A stretch of 64,000 nucleotides of DNA, taken from assembly GCF_963665445.1 (NCBI RefSeq), contig NZ_OY762276.1, positions 1,334,001-1,398,000 on the forward strand, written 5' to 3'. Position numbers and translations under genes: made by a program. A model generated the notes under the pieces. It saw nothing but the letters and a program-made list of their open reading frames with translations. It was not told the DNA's origin and did not search any database. Below, piece after piece: positions 1-9,027 of the stretch. The stretch is from an uncultured Desulfobulbus sp. (GTDB lineage Bacteria; Desulfobacterota; Desulfobulbia; Desulfobulbales; Desulfobulbaceae). The first letter of the stretch is position 1, and each line of letters opens with the position of its first letter.

Positions 1-61
1 CGCAGAAAAAATTACAAACCGTCCCAGGGGCAGTTTTGGGACTAAAATTTCGATTTTAAAA

Positions 62-96
62 CCCGTGGTATAGTGTCGGCAAGACACAAACACGGG
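62..96 (+). promoter_or_regulatory. Nested hairpin and putative -10 in the leader of the IS66 transposase gene
   Basis: An outer inverted repeat (CCCGTG at 62-67, CACGGG at 91-96) encloses an inner one (GTGTC at 73-77, GACAC at 83-87). The 3' arm touches the G-rich segment just upstream of the GTG start at 104. A TATAGT hexamer at 69-74 could be the transposase -10, which would place the transcription start inside the hairpin. Only read-through transcripts from outside would then fold the full hairpin. The base pairing is seen; the regulatory role is inference. Confidence 0.4.
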
Positions 97-103
97 GGTT
101 GGA

Positions 104-1543
104 GTGACAATCGATAACATCAATGTAGAAGAGACAATCCAGCGGGTTACCAGCTTGATAGCCGCTGAGCAGGATCTTTCACCGGCGCTGAAAAGCAGCC
201 TGGAAGTTCTGTTGCTCTTGGTTTCATTGTTGTTGAATCGCCTTGGTCTCAATAGCAAAAACAGTAGCAAGCCGCCGTCGACCGATCCTTTCCGCACTAA
301 AAAACCTCGTTCTGCGAGTGGTCGCAAACCCGGCGGTCAGCCTGGTCATGCTGGAACGACACTGAGACCTGTCAGTGATCCCGATATCATCAAGGAGATT
401 GTTATCGATCGCAGCCTGCTTCCCCCTGGGCGCTATCGCAGCAGCGGCCACGAGGCACGCCAGGTCATTGACCTGGACATCACCACCCTGGTGACCGAAT
501 GGCGTGCCGAGATCGTGGTGGATGAACAGGGCAGACGTCATGTCGCACCGTTTCCGGAAGGGATCACCAGGCCGGTACAGTATGGCATCGGCGTGAAGGT
601 CAATGCTGTGTATATGTCGCAGTTCCAGATGGTGCCATATAATCGGATCGAGGACCACTTCCTGGAGCAGATGGGTATTCCGGTCAGTAGCGGTTCCATT
701 GTCAATTTCAACCGTGACGCCTTTGATCGTCTGGCCTTCTTCGAGCAGTGGGTGCAAAAGGCGTTGCAACAAGAGGACTTGCTTCATGTCGACGAGACAG
801 GGATCAACATCGGTGGCAAACGATGCTGGCTGCATAATGTTTCCAGTCTTGGGTTAAGCCATTTCGCTCCCCATGCAAAACGGGGCGGTGAGGCAATAGA
901 GTCCATCGGTATCCTCCCAGGTTTCCACGGGATACTCTGCCACGATCATTGGAAACCCTATTTCCATTACGGCCGGGTTCATGCCTTGTGCAATGCGCAC
1001 CATTTGCGTGAACTGGAACGGGCCTGGGAGCAAGATGGTCAACAATGGGCCCAGCAGCTCAGCCTGCTGCTCAAGGAGGCCAATGAGATGGTCCATGGCG
1101 CTGGCGGATGTCTCGATTCCGCCACGGCAGAGCAGTACAGGGTGCGATATCGAGAACTCTTGCAACAAGCCGAACTGGAATGCCCGGCACCGGCCCCTAA
1201 GCTCAACAACGGAAAACGGGGACGAATAGCCAAATCGAAATCCAGAAACCTGCTGGAGCGATTACAGAGCTTTGAAAACGACGTTCTTCGGTTCTTGGAC
1301 GATCCGCTGGTGCCTTTCACCAATAACCAGGCAGAAAATGACCTGCGGATGATCAAGGTGCAGCAGAAGGTGTCAGGGTGCTTCCGTTCAATGGAAGGTG
1401 CAGAGACTTTCTGCCGTATCCGTAGCTACATCACGACCTGTAGAAAACAAGGCATTACTGCGTCCAAAGCACTGCGCTTACTCTTCCAGGGCAGATGGCC
1501 CGATTTTATGAGTACGCTTGTGGTTTCGGTTTGCGCTGAATAG
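104..1543 (+). CDS. IS66 family transposase (single-ORF type)
   Basis: This 479-residue DDE transposase begins at a GTG preceded by a G-rich ribosome-binding segment. A leucine-rich N-terminal segment is followed by the family motif NSSKPPSTDP at about residues 51-60 and a basic GRKPGGQPGH stretch. Acidic catalytic candidates lie in LLHVDETGIN, LCHDHWKPYF and NNQAENDLRMIK, the last being the characteristic IS66 C-terminal signature. The Cys-rich zinc finger usual in many IS66 TnpC proteins is not visible, and no tnpA or tnpB accessory genes are present in the window, which resembles the ISBst12-like subgroup. The ORF is complete. I could not define convincing terminal inverted repeats; a weak match (about 10-21 against the complement of 1543-1556) is not enough to set ends. 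Confidence 0.9.
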   Translation: MTIDNINVEETIQRVTSLIAAEQDLSPALKSSLEVLLLLVSLLLNRLGLNSKNSSKPPSTDPFRTKKPRSASGRKPGGQPGHAGTTLRPVSDPDIIKEIVIDRSLLPPGRYRSSGHEARQVIDLDITTLVTEWRAEIVVDEQGRRHVAPFPEGITRPVQYGIGVKVNAVYMSQFQMVPYNRIEDHFLEQMGIPVSSGSIVNFNRDAFDRLAFFEQWVQKALQQEDLLHVDETGINIGGKRCWLHNVSSLGLSHFAPHAKRGGEAIESIGILPGFHGILCHDHWKPYFHYGRVHALCNAHHLRELERAWEQDGQQWAQQLSLLLKEANEMVHGAGGCLDSATAEQYRVRYRELLQQAELECPAPAPKLNNGKRGRIAKSKSRNLLERLQSFENDVLRFLDDPLVPFTNNQAENDLRMIKVQQKVSGCFRSMEGAETFCRIRSYITTCRKQGITASKALRLLFQGRWPDFMSTLVVSVCAE

Positions 1544-1925
1544 TTACGATTTGTATTTGTGATGGAGTCAGAGGCGACCTTACCGCTTTACCTGTTACTT
1601 TCGCACCTGCCCTCATTTCGACCAAACATAACGGTAAGTTCCTTTTGCTTCAAGAGGTTGGTCATTTCCTCTCTCCATCGAATCGCTGACCATCATCCTC
1701 CTGGGAGGGGCCAAATCTCGAACGATGGCTCCTGCCATGGTGCGGATCTTTCAGCATTCGAAGCGTCGCCAACCCTTTTTAATTCCTAACAATTATCTAA
1801 TGATTTCTTAATTTGGTTCATGCTGAAAAATTGGTTATTATCTGCTTGAAAGTTATCATCTTGAAATTTTGATTGTTTTGAAAAAATTCAGGATCCCAGG
1901 ATTTCCGTAATCTGCTTTCAGCTGG

Positions 1926-1972
1926 TTACGAAGCTCGAAACGCCATTCTCGAGGCTTTTGCCGAGAATGACA
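1926..1972 (+). repeat. Dispersed hairpin repeat, copy 1
   Basis: CATTCTCG at 1944-1951 pairs with CGAGAATG at 1962-1969 around a 10-base loop, preceded by TACGAAGCTCGAAACG. Related sequences occur at 57071-57116 in the same orientation, and more divergent ones at 19555-19594 (same strand), 22163-22201 and 45311-45342 (opposite strand). The rest of the gene-free stretch 1544-1991 is AT-rich from about 1780 and shows no supported gene. Confidence 0.6.
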
Positions 1973-1991
1973 CATCTTGAGGATGAAAACG

Positions 1992-2180
1992 ATGCATGCT
2001 CAGCGGGTTGTCAAACAGTGGGCCAACTGGAAATTGGTCTGCGTCACCGAGGAAGGGTATGCGCTTATCCGCCATGATGGCCTCAATGTGGATTTCGATG
2101 CACCCGACGAAGGGGAGGCGATATCTGAAGCCATGCGCCTCATGCTTGAAATCGAAAGTCCTGTGGTCATTGTTCAATAA
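1992..2180 (+). CDS. Small hypothetical protein upstream of a phosphatase
   Basis: A 62-residue soluble ORF starting MHAQRVVKQW and rich in acidic residues towards its C-terminus. I chose the ATG at 1992 because GAGG at 1979-1982 lies nine bases upstream; in-frame TTG 1977 and ATG 1983 are poorly spaced from it. The gene ends 29 bases before the metallophosphatase gene on the same strand, so the two are probably co-transcribed. I do not recognise a family and no catalytic motif is visible. Coding character rests on position and ribosome-binding site only. Confidence 0.5.
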   Translation: MHAQRVVKQWANWKLVCVTEEGYALIRHDGLNVDFDAPDEGEAISEAMRLMLEIESPVVIVQ

Positions 2181-2209
2181 CGAGGCAAAAACTTTCATGT
2201 GGAAATTGC

Positions 2210-2968
2210 ATGGCACGAATATTGGCGATAGGTGACATACACGGCTGTTACATAGCACTGCAGACTCTCTGCTCACTCGTCAATGTGCGGCCAGAGGATA
2301 CATTGATTACCTTGGGCGACTACACGGGGAAAGGGCCTGACAGTCGTAAAGTCCTGGATTGGCTTCTCCTGATGCAGGGGTATGGTAATCTCGTTGCCTT
2401 ATGCGGCAATCATGAAGTTATGTTGATGAATGCCCGAAAAAACAAAACCACCCACGATAAATGGCTGAATACCGGGGGATGGACAACCCTGCGTTCCTAT
2501 GCCGCACAAGGTGAGCGGCAAGGAACCCTAGAGGATATTCCAGATGCGCATTGGCACTTCCTCGACCACCATCTGAAACCGATTTATGTGACAGCCCACT
2601 ATTTTTTCGTGCATGCCACCGTTGCCCCGGACCTTCCCCTCGACGCCCAGCCGGAGTCCTATTTATTTTGGAACAAATTCAAACGGTCTATCAATCATTA
2701 TTCCGGCAAGGTGATGGTCTGTGGCCATACCTCGCAAAAAACGGGACTGCCTGATAGTTACGATCAGAGCATCTGCATCGATACGAAACCCTATCACAAG
2801 AATGGCTGGCTTTCCTGCCTCGATGTGAAAGCCAATCTTCTCTATCAGGCAAATCAGGATGGGCAAACCCGTCAATTTCGCTTGGGTGGTTTCTGGAACA
2901 CGCCCCGTCTCCCCCTGCGATTTGGTGTGAGAGGTGGGCTCACTCAGCAGGTCCCCGCCTTGGTCTGA
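2210..2968 (+). CDS. Metallophosphoesterase, PPP serine/threonine phosphatase superfamily
   Basis: 252 residues with the calcineurin-like core in order: GDIHG at residues 8-12, GDYTGKGPDS at 36-45 and GNHE at 66-69, then His-containing segments VHATV and VCGHTS that normally complete the dinuclear metal site. The usual GDxVDRG block reads GDYTGKG, so the Asp-Arg pair is replaced by Gly-Lys, an unusual change in a region that contacts phosphate. Bacterial relatives (PrpA/PrpE and ApaH types) hydrolyse phosphoproteins or diadenosine polyphosphates; which substrate applies here cannot be told. It is cytoplasmic, with no signal peptide, and follows a small hypothetical gene by 29 bases. Confidence 0.85.
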   Translation: MARILAIGDIHGCYIALQTLCSLVNVRPEDTLITLGDYTGKGPDSRKVLDWLLLMQGYGNLVALCGNHEVMLMNARKNKTTHDKWLNTGGWTTLRSYAAQGERQGTLEDIPDAHWHFLDHHLKPIYVTAHYFFVHATVAPDLPLDAQPESYLFWNKFKRSINHYSGKVMVCGHTSQKTGLPDSYDQSICIDTKPYHKNGWLSCLDVKANLLYQANQDGQTRQFRLGGFWNTPRLPLRFGVRGGLTQQVPALV

Positions 2969-3418
2969 ACGCCTCTTCTTGCCGATCTCCCCATCATTGG
3001 GGCCTTCGAGAAAGCCTTTTGTATGGAGATCCACTCCTTTCTGTCGATCCTCGGCAGTCCACCAACTTTGTTGAATGGCAGTCATTTGCATCGCTTTGTT
3101 CAACAAGCAAGCGTTTTTTTCAGAAGAATTGTTTGTTAGGAAATGGTTAATTCTTCGTCGTTCCGGCAAAGATTTCTTCAGAATATCCTCCAGATTTTGT
3201 ACATCTGAACTTAGAGCGAGGTGTACTGAAAACCCTTCCCTTGCAAGGGGTTCACCGCCGCTTGGCCTTCATCTCAGCCCGCCAAGGTTCAGTAGAAACG
3301 GCAAAGACAGCGGGAATTCTGTGATCAGTCGTCGCGCTGATACCGAGTTGCGGCGGGTCCAACGCAAAGATCTTGGTCAACCTTTTTTCGGGTTCAACCA
3401 GAAGGGGAGAACCGCTCT
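2969..3418. other. Gene-free stretch before the pyruvate kinase-like gene
   Basis: About 450 bases without a supported ORF on either strand. I see no strong terminator or consensus promoter. The last 15 bases carry GGGGAGA, the probable ribosome-binding site of the gene starting at 3419. Confidence 0.4.
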
Positions 3419-5332
3419 ATGCAACAGAAAAAAATTGAGGGGTCTGCAGGGATTTCCGAGCATCAGATCATGCAAGAGGTGCTCGATGAACTGCAGGCTA
3501 TCCGGGCAAAGATGGTCGACGATGTCGCCAAATGTGCTCCTCGTCTGAAAAAGATTCATCCCAGTTATCGCAAGAGTGCCGAGAACCTCCTCCACTATCT
3601 TGTCCTGCGGCGGCGTGATCGGCGACAGTTGCAACAGCAGTTGGCCGTGCTGGGACTCTCGTCCCTTGGCCGGTCCGAATCCCATGTGCTGGCGACCATC
3701 AATGCGGTTATCAGGGGGCTGCACCGTCTTCAGGGGCGGGAAGATAGCTCCTTGCCCAAAGAAGACGCATCCATCGATTTTGCCCTTGGCGAGCAACTCC
3801 TCAGCGATCATGCAGAGGCCCTCTTGGGGGCAGCCGCCCAGGGAAGAAGTGTTCGCATCATGGTTACCATGCCGAGCGAAGCTGCCCACGATTATGACCT
3901 GGTGCATAATCTTCTTCAGCAGGGCATGGAATGCATGCGTATCAACTGTGCCCACGATGATGCCGCTGCCTGGTTTCGGATGATCGAACATCTCAGGCGG
4001 GCAGAACATTCCCTTGGGCGCTCCTGTCAGGTGGTTATGGACCTGGCTGGGCCAAAACTCCGAACCGGGCCAATCGAACGTGGGCCGGCTGTCGTCCGAA
4101 TCCGTCCCAAACGCGATAAGTTCGGCGTAGTGATCGCTCCTGCCCGTGTGTGGCTCACTGCAGATTCTGCGCCATGCCCGCCACCGTCACCGGCAGACGC
4201 GTGCATCCCGGTCTCGGCCGAATGGCTGGAGCATCTCAAACCGCGTCAGCAGGTTCATTTTATCGATGCCCGGGGTACCCGCCGCACAATGATCATCCTG
4301 GATAGGACCGACTGGGGATGTTGGGGGGAGTTATCCAAGACGGCCTATCTGATTCCCGGGGCTCTTTTGTGGTGTAAAAAGGGCAATGACAATGAGGAGC
4401 AGGAGACGATCGTTGGTGAGTTGCCCTCCGAGGAAGGTCAACTCCTTCTTCGGCAGGGGGATATGCTGATCCTGACGCGAGATCAAAGGGTGGGGCGCCC
4501 TGCGACCTATGACAGTAAAGACACCCTTCTTACCCCGGCAATGATCGGGATGACCCTGCCTGAGGTTTTTGATGATGTCTGCCAAGGGGAAACCATTTGG
4601 TTTGATGATGGCAAGATAGGCGGTGTTATCGAGGCTATAGAAGAAAGTCAGGTCATGGTCAAGATCACTCATGCACGTTTTGCCGGGGAAAAGCTGCGCA
4701 GTGATAAGGGAATAAATTTTCCCGATAGCATGTTGAGTTTGCCGGCCCTGACCGAAAAGGATATCCACGACCTCGCCTTTGTTGCCCAGCATGCCGATGT
4801 GGTTGAACTGTCCTTTGCCAACAGTGACAAGGACGTTGAACTGCTTCATCAAAGCCTTGAACGATTGGGAAAACGCCAACCGGCCATTGTCTTGAAGGTT
4901 GAAACCAGGCGTGGCTTTGCCAATTTACCCGCTATGCTGCTCGCCGCCATGGAGATGCCTCGTTGCGGAGTGATGATCGCCAGGGGGGATCTCGCGGTCG
5001 AGTGTGGATTCGAACGTATGGCCGAAGTGCAGGAGGAGATTCTCTGGATCTGTGAGGCGGCCCATGTGCCGGTCATTTGGGCGACACAGGTTCTCGAGTC
5101 GCTCGCCAAAGACGGCATGCCTTCTCGCGCCGAAATCTCCGACGCATCCATGGGGCATCGTGCCGAATGTGTCATGCTGAACAAAGGGCCTCATGTGGTG
5201 ACAGCGGTGCGAATGCTTGACGGGATACTCCGGCGGATGCAGGCGCATCAGTTCAAGAAACGGGCTATGCTGAGGGAGCTCAACCTCGCGCATTGTCTGC
5301 AAGACTCTCCCCCGGCTGAGCACGAAGGGTAA
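3419..5332 (+). CDS. Atypical pyruvate kinase-like protein
   Basis: 637 residues. After about 140 residues with no recognised domain comes a pyruvate kinase TIM-barrel signature: MRINCAH (173-179), VMDLAGPKLRTG (206-217), IWFDDGKI (393-400), KGINFPD and LPALTEKDIHDL (430-452), VLKVETRRGF (491-500, matching the catalytic Lys and Glu), ARGDLAVE (521-528, metal-binding Asp) and ATQVLESL with PSRAEISDAS (555-577). The B-domain segment is enlarged (about 220-390), and the C-terminal allosteric domain of classical enzymes is missing. The usual N-x-S-H after the first motif reads N-C-A-H. It may catalyse phosphoenolpyruvate plus ADP to pyruvate plus ATP, or have diverged. GGGGAGA upstream supports the ATG. 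A methyltransferase gene follows after 4 bases. Confidence 0.75.
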   Translation: MQQKKIEGSAGISEHQIMQEVLDELQAIRAKMVDDVAKCAPRLKKIHPSYRKSAENLLHYLVLRRRDRRQLQQQLAVLGLSSLGRSESHVLATINAVIRGLHRLQGREDSSLPKEDASIDFALGEQLLSDHAEALLGAAAQGRSVRIMVTMPSEAAHDYDLVHNLLQQGMECMRINCAHDDAAAWFRMIEHLRRAEHSLGRSCQVVMDLAGPKLRTGPIERGPAVVRIRPKRDKFGVVIAPARVWLTADSAPCPPPSPADACIPVSAEWLEHLKPRQQVHFIDARGTRRTMIILDRTDWGCWGELSKTAYLIPGALLWCKKGNDNEEQETIVGELPSEEGQLLLRQGDMLILTRDQRVGRPATYDSKDTLLTPAMIGMTLPEVFDDVCQGETIWFDDGKIGGVIEAIEESQVMVKITHARFAGEKLRSDKGINFPDSMLSLPALTEKDIHDLAFVAQHADVVELSFANSDKDVELLHQSLERLGKRQPAIVLKVETRRGFANLPAMLLAAMEMPRCGVMIARGDLAVECGFERMAEVQEEILWICEAAHVPVIWATQVLESLAKDGMPSRAEISDASMGHRAECVMLNKGPHVVTAVRMLDGILRRMQAHQFKKRAMLRELNLAHCLQDSPPAEHEG

Positions 5333-5336
5333 GGTT

Positions 5337-5933
5337 ATGCAGTGGTCATCATCGCACAAGATCGGATTGATCAACGAGAGCGAGAAGAAAATATACCCGG
5401 TCAAAAAATCCTTTATTCTTGATAACAGGTTCCGCAGGTGGGTGCACAATCCCCGGAAAATACTTGGGCGCTACATAAAGGAGGGGATGACCGTCTTGGA
5501 CATCGGATGTGGGCCAGGTTTTTTCTCTCTTGATATCGCGGGAATGGTTGGGGAATCAGGGCAAGTCATTGCCTGTGATAATCAGCAGGGAATGCTTCAT
5601 AAAATACAAGCGAAAATACATGGGACTGAACTTGAGCGACGTATCACATTGCATCAATGTCAAGGAAGCAGCTTGGATGTCGTAGGTCAGGTTGATTTTG
5701 TGCTTGCATTTTACATGGTTCATGAAGTTTCCAATAAATTTGGTTTCTTTCAAGACATTAGGTCAATATTGAACAAATATGGGCATTTATTTGTTGTTGA
5801 ACCCGCATTTCATGTTTCCACGGATGCCTTTGAAGAAAGTATAAGGATGGCCATAAAGATTGGACTTATGTTTGCGGGTTGTAGGCACATTTTAGTGCAG
5901 TGCCGGAGAAAATATCACGCAATTTCAATGTGA
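5337..5933 (+). CDS. Class I SAM-dependent methyltransferase
   Basis: 198 residues with the Rossmann motif I VLDIGCGPGFFSLDIA at about residues 51-66, an acidic VIACDNQ strand end and a DFVLAFYMVHEV motif, all typical of Methyltransf_11/25-type enzymes that use S-adenosylmethionine. The substrate is unknown. It starts 4 bases after the pyruvate kinase-like gene with AAGG before the ATG, suggesting one operon. The final 20 or so residues (after AIKIGL) are Cys/Arg-rich and do not look like the usual closing beta strand of the fold. A late frameshift close to the neighbouring insertion sequence is possible but not proven. Confidence 0.8.
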   Translation: MQWSSSHKIGLINESEKKIYPVKKSFILDNRFRRWVHNPRKILGRYIKEGMTVLDIGCGPGFFSLDIAGMVGESGQVIACDNQQGMLHKIQAKIHGTELERRITLHQCQGSSLDVVGQVDFVLAFYMVHEVSNKFGFFQDIRSILNKYGHLFVVEPAFHVSTDAFEESIRMAIKIGLMFAGCRHILVQCRRKYHAISM

Positions 5934-5965
5934 TAAAATTTTACGCGTGGTGAAAATCTCAAAAT

Positions 5966-7656
5966 CTGTGGGCACACGCGAAGCGATATTTCAGTTGAAA
6001 TACGCGAATTAACACGCTAACGTGGTGGGCAGTCATGTATCTGCGAACCACGAAACGAAAAAACAAGAACGGCACCGTTACCGAGTATCTCCAGCTCGAC
6101 CGTGAGGCTTTGGTGCGGCTCGCCTGATCTATAGCCAGAGTCTGCGGGGTAACCATTGTTGACCCCGCTGGTAGCGAGGAGGCTCAAGGTGGTGGACTGC
6201 CCGACGATCTTGAGATCCTGCGCACAGTGGAACTCGGCACAGTGCTGGTCATCGAAACCCTTTGGGAGCGGTTGGGTATCGGCAAAGCGCTGCGGTCTCT
6301 GCTGGACAAAGGCAAGTATGCCGTTGCCTATGACCAGGCCCTGCTGGCCATGACCGCCAATCGTCTCTGCGCACCGGAATCCAAACTCGGTGTTTGGGAT
6401 CGGTGGCTGGAGCAGGTCCATCTGCCCAAATGCCAAGGCCTGAAACTGCGGCAGATGTACGAGGCGATGGATTTCCTCCACAAGCATATCGACGCGGTAG
6501 AGGAAGCAGTCTTTTTTCAGACCGCCAACTTGTTCAACCTCTCGGTTGATCTGATCTTTTACGATACGACGACGGCTTCATTCTCCATTGATTACGAGGA
6601 CGAGGCCGATGAAAACGACGGTCTGCGTCAGTACGGCCACTCCAAGGAGGGCACGTGGACGCCGCAAATCGTGGTCGCCCTGGCGGTTACCCGGGAAGGG
6701 CTGCCGGTGAAAAGCTGGATTTTTCCCGGTAACACGGCGGATGTATCCACGATCAAACGCATCAGAAAGGACCTACGAGGCTGGAACCTCGGTCGAGCGC
6801 TGTTCGTGGCCGACTCGGGTATGAATTCCTCCGCTAACCGGGAAGAGCTTGCACGGGCCTGTGGCAAATACCTGCTGGCCCCCCGCATGGCGACGGTTGC
6901 CGAAATCAAGAAAGAGGTCCTGTCCCAACCCGGTCGTTTCACCACCTTCACCGACAACCTGCAAGCCAAGGAGGTTGTTATCGGCGATGGCGAGCGACGG
7001 CGGCGATACATCCTCTGCTTCAACCCAAAGGAAGCAGAGCGGCAACGAATACATCGAGAAGAGATCGTCGCCATGCTCGAAGAGGAGCTTGCCGGCCATA
7101 AAGACCGTGATGCTTCCGCCCAATGGGCCGTCGAACTGCTGGCCTCAAAACGATACAAGCGATACCTGAAAACAACCGAGGCCGGAAAAATTCGCCTGGA
7201 CCGAGCAGCCATCACCGAGGCCAAACGCTACGACGGCAAGTGGGTGCTGGAAACCAACGATGACACCATCAGCCTTGAAGATGCGACCCTTGGCTACAAA
7301 GGGCTTTTGGTTATCGAACGGTGTTTCCGCTCCCTCAAGCGTACCCAGATCAAGATGATGCCTATGTATCATTGGGCTGCGCGGCGCATCGAAGCGCATG
7401 TGAAAATCTGTGTGCTGGCGTTGCTCATCGAGCGCGTTGCGGAACGTGAGTGTGGTCAACCGTGGGCTCAGATTCGACGCAATTTAGCCAAGCTTCAAGC
7501 CACTGAGTTCCACAATGACCAACACAGTTTTTTTCAGATTAATTCAGCACCGGAAGCCTGCCGCGACTTGATGAAAAAACTCGCAACTCCTCTTCCGACC
7601 AAGGTTTTTGGCATAAAGCCCCTTGAAAAATAAGTGCAATACCTGTGGGCACACGC
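5966..7656 (+). mobile_element. Degenerate IS1634-type insertion sequence
   Basis: A transposase pseudogene (6035-7633) lies between two copies of the 14-mer CTGTGGGCACACGC (5966-5979 and 7643-7656) in the same orientation. The 14-mer is itself nearly palindromic around TGTGGGCACA, so it could be part of terminal repeats. No longer inverted repeat or target duplication could be recognised, so the outer limits are approximate. Confidence 0.5.
6035..7633 (+). pseudogene. IS1634 family transposase, broken by a stop codon and an internal deletion
   Basis: An ATG at 6035 opens a typical IS1634 N-terminus (MYLRTTKRKNKNG) that runs in frame to LVRLA and then hits TGA at 6125-6127. Without a frame change, the protein resumes after the stop with SIARVCG and VELGTVLVIETLWERLG and continues to 7633. 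Compared with what I remember of intact relatives, roughly 25-30 residues are also missing between EYLQL and DREALV. The DDE core looks intact: FYDTTTASF, LFVADSGMN and VIERCFRSLKRTQIK. Translation could restart downstream (for example ATG 6227), but such a product would lack the N-terminal domain. The stop may come from a CGA to TGA transition. Confidence 0.8.
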
Positions 7657-7966
7657 CAAAATCGGCACCACCTGCCAACGCCCACCAGGCAAGGCTTTGC
7701 GGCTAGGCGTGTTCCACAACCCGTAAACCCAGGTTGGATTTACCCCTACTGAAATGCCGAAAATTTTTTTGAGCAAGGCTGTACTGCTGCGACGTGACTA
7801 ATGGTCATGGAGCAATGAACCTTGCTGAAACCTCTGGCTTTTCCGGGAAACGCTACTGATTGAAGATTGCCTCGGTTGCTCGTTACGAAGCCCTCATGAC
7901 GCAACAGTATATTTTTTCCGGACCAGTCGTTGGTAAAACCTTGTACAAAAATTTCGCCGTGTTTTT
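7657..7966. other. Gene-free stretch after the IS1634 remnant
   Basis: About 310 bases without a supported ORF. The first part may belong to the right end of the insertion sequence. No clear promoter or terminator was recognised. Confidence 0.3.
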
Positions 7967-8782
7967 ATGCAACCTTTCCGCTGGCTAATCACTGTTTCCC
8001 GAAAGGCTCTCCTTTTCCTTTCGGGAATTCTCAGCGTTCTCCTCCTGGCAATGCTGCCATCCGCACCGGCTGATGAGCCGCAGAACGAGATCATTCGCTT
8101 GGCAAACGGTGAGTGGCCCCCCTACACCGGCCAGAGACTGCCTGGCTATGGGTGCGATTCCCAAGTGGTCACTGAAGCCTTTGCTCTGGTTGGCATTCGT
8201 GTGGAATACGTTTTTTTGCCTTGGGCCCGAGGGAAGCTTCTTTCCCAGAATGGTTTTCTCGACGGTGCGGTGGAATGGGAGGATACGCAAGAGCATCGAA
8301 AGGGCCATTATGTTTCCTGTGAGCCCCTTTCCACGCAGGAATATGTGTTTTTCTATCGCAAAGGCACGTCCGTGGATTGGCAGCGGCTTGAGGATTTGCA
8401 TCCGTTACGCATTGGATTGACGATAGGCTATGTCTACAGTGAAGCGTTTGAGCAGATGCGGAAAAAATTTCCGGCGACCTTTAGCGAGTCTGCGAGCGAT
8501 ACGCTCAACTTTAAAAGATTGCTCGCCGGCCAAATCGATCTTTTCCCCATGGAAAAAACGGTGGGACAATATTTGCTCAAAACAAAGTTCACCGCCAATG
8601 AGCGGGCTTCCATAGCCATTCATCCCAAGGCGATCCGTAGTTTTGCCCCCCACCTTCTGCTTTCGCGTGCTGTTTCCGGCAACGCGCGGCGAATGCGGCT
8701 TTATGAGCAGGGGCTGTACAAGCTCAAGTTTAGCAGCCGCTACCAGGAAGTCATGAACACCTGTAATCCCGATGTTCTCTAA
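7967..8782 (+). CDS. Periplasmic solute-binding protein, SBP_bac_3 family
   Basis: 271 residues with an N-terminal signal: a basic start, a long hydrophobic run at about 14-31, then small residues. The mature part opens IIRLANGEWPPYTG, the usual start of extracellular solute-binding family 3 domains, and includes VEYVFLPWARG and DGAVEWEDT segments and a second lobe with RIGLTIGY. Family members bind polar amino acids or act as sensor-like binding proteins. No ABC permease or ATPase gene is adjacent, so it is either an orphan receptor or works with a distant transporter. It is flanked by an IS1634 remnant and a toxin-antitoxin pair. Confidence 0.8.
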   Translation: MQPFRWLITVSRKALLFLSGILSVLLLAMLPSAPADEPQNEIIRLANGEWPPYTGQRLPGYGCDSQVVTEAFALVGIRVEYVFLPWARGKLLSQNGFLDGAVEWEDTQEHRKGHYVSCEPLSTQEYVFFYRKGTSVDWQRLEDLHPLRIGLTIGYVYSEAFEQMRKKFPATFSESASDTLNFKRLLAGQIDLFPMEKTVGQYLLKTKFTANERASIAIHPKAIRSFAPHLLLSRAVSGNARRMRLYEQGLYKLKFSSRYQEVMNTCNPDVL

Positions 8783-9027
8783 GCCGGTTATTGTCTTGGT
8801 CTGTTTACGCTTATCCAGAAGAATAATGGAGAGTCTAGTCAGGAGAGAAATGGCCCCGGTGTTTTGGACAAAATCAAGCCACTGTTTAGGTGGGAGCTGG
8901 CAGTCTCAATTTGCTCAACTTGAGCAAGGTTTGCTGTTGTTCAAGAGAGGATGTGGCCTTTCACCTCCTTTGAATTGCTCAGAGATGAATTATCCTTTAC
9001 GAAAAGGAATTCCAAAGACTATTAAGC

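Noticed and set aside
1559..1789. 76-residue ORF after the IS66 transposase
   Set aside because: No ribosome-binding site and unremarkable composition; probably noise in the element's flank.
6125..6127. TGA as selenocysteine in the IS1634 transposase
   Set aside because: No reason for selenocysteine in this family and the region already has a deletion; simple inactivation fits better.
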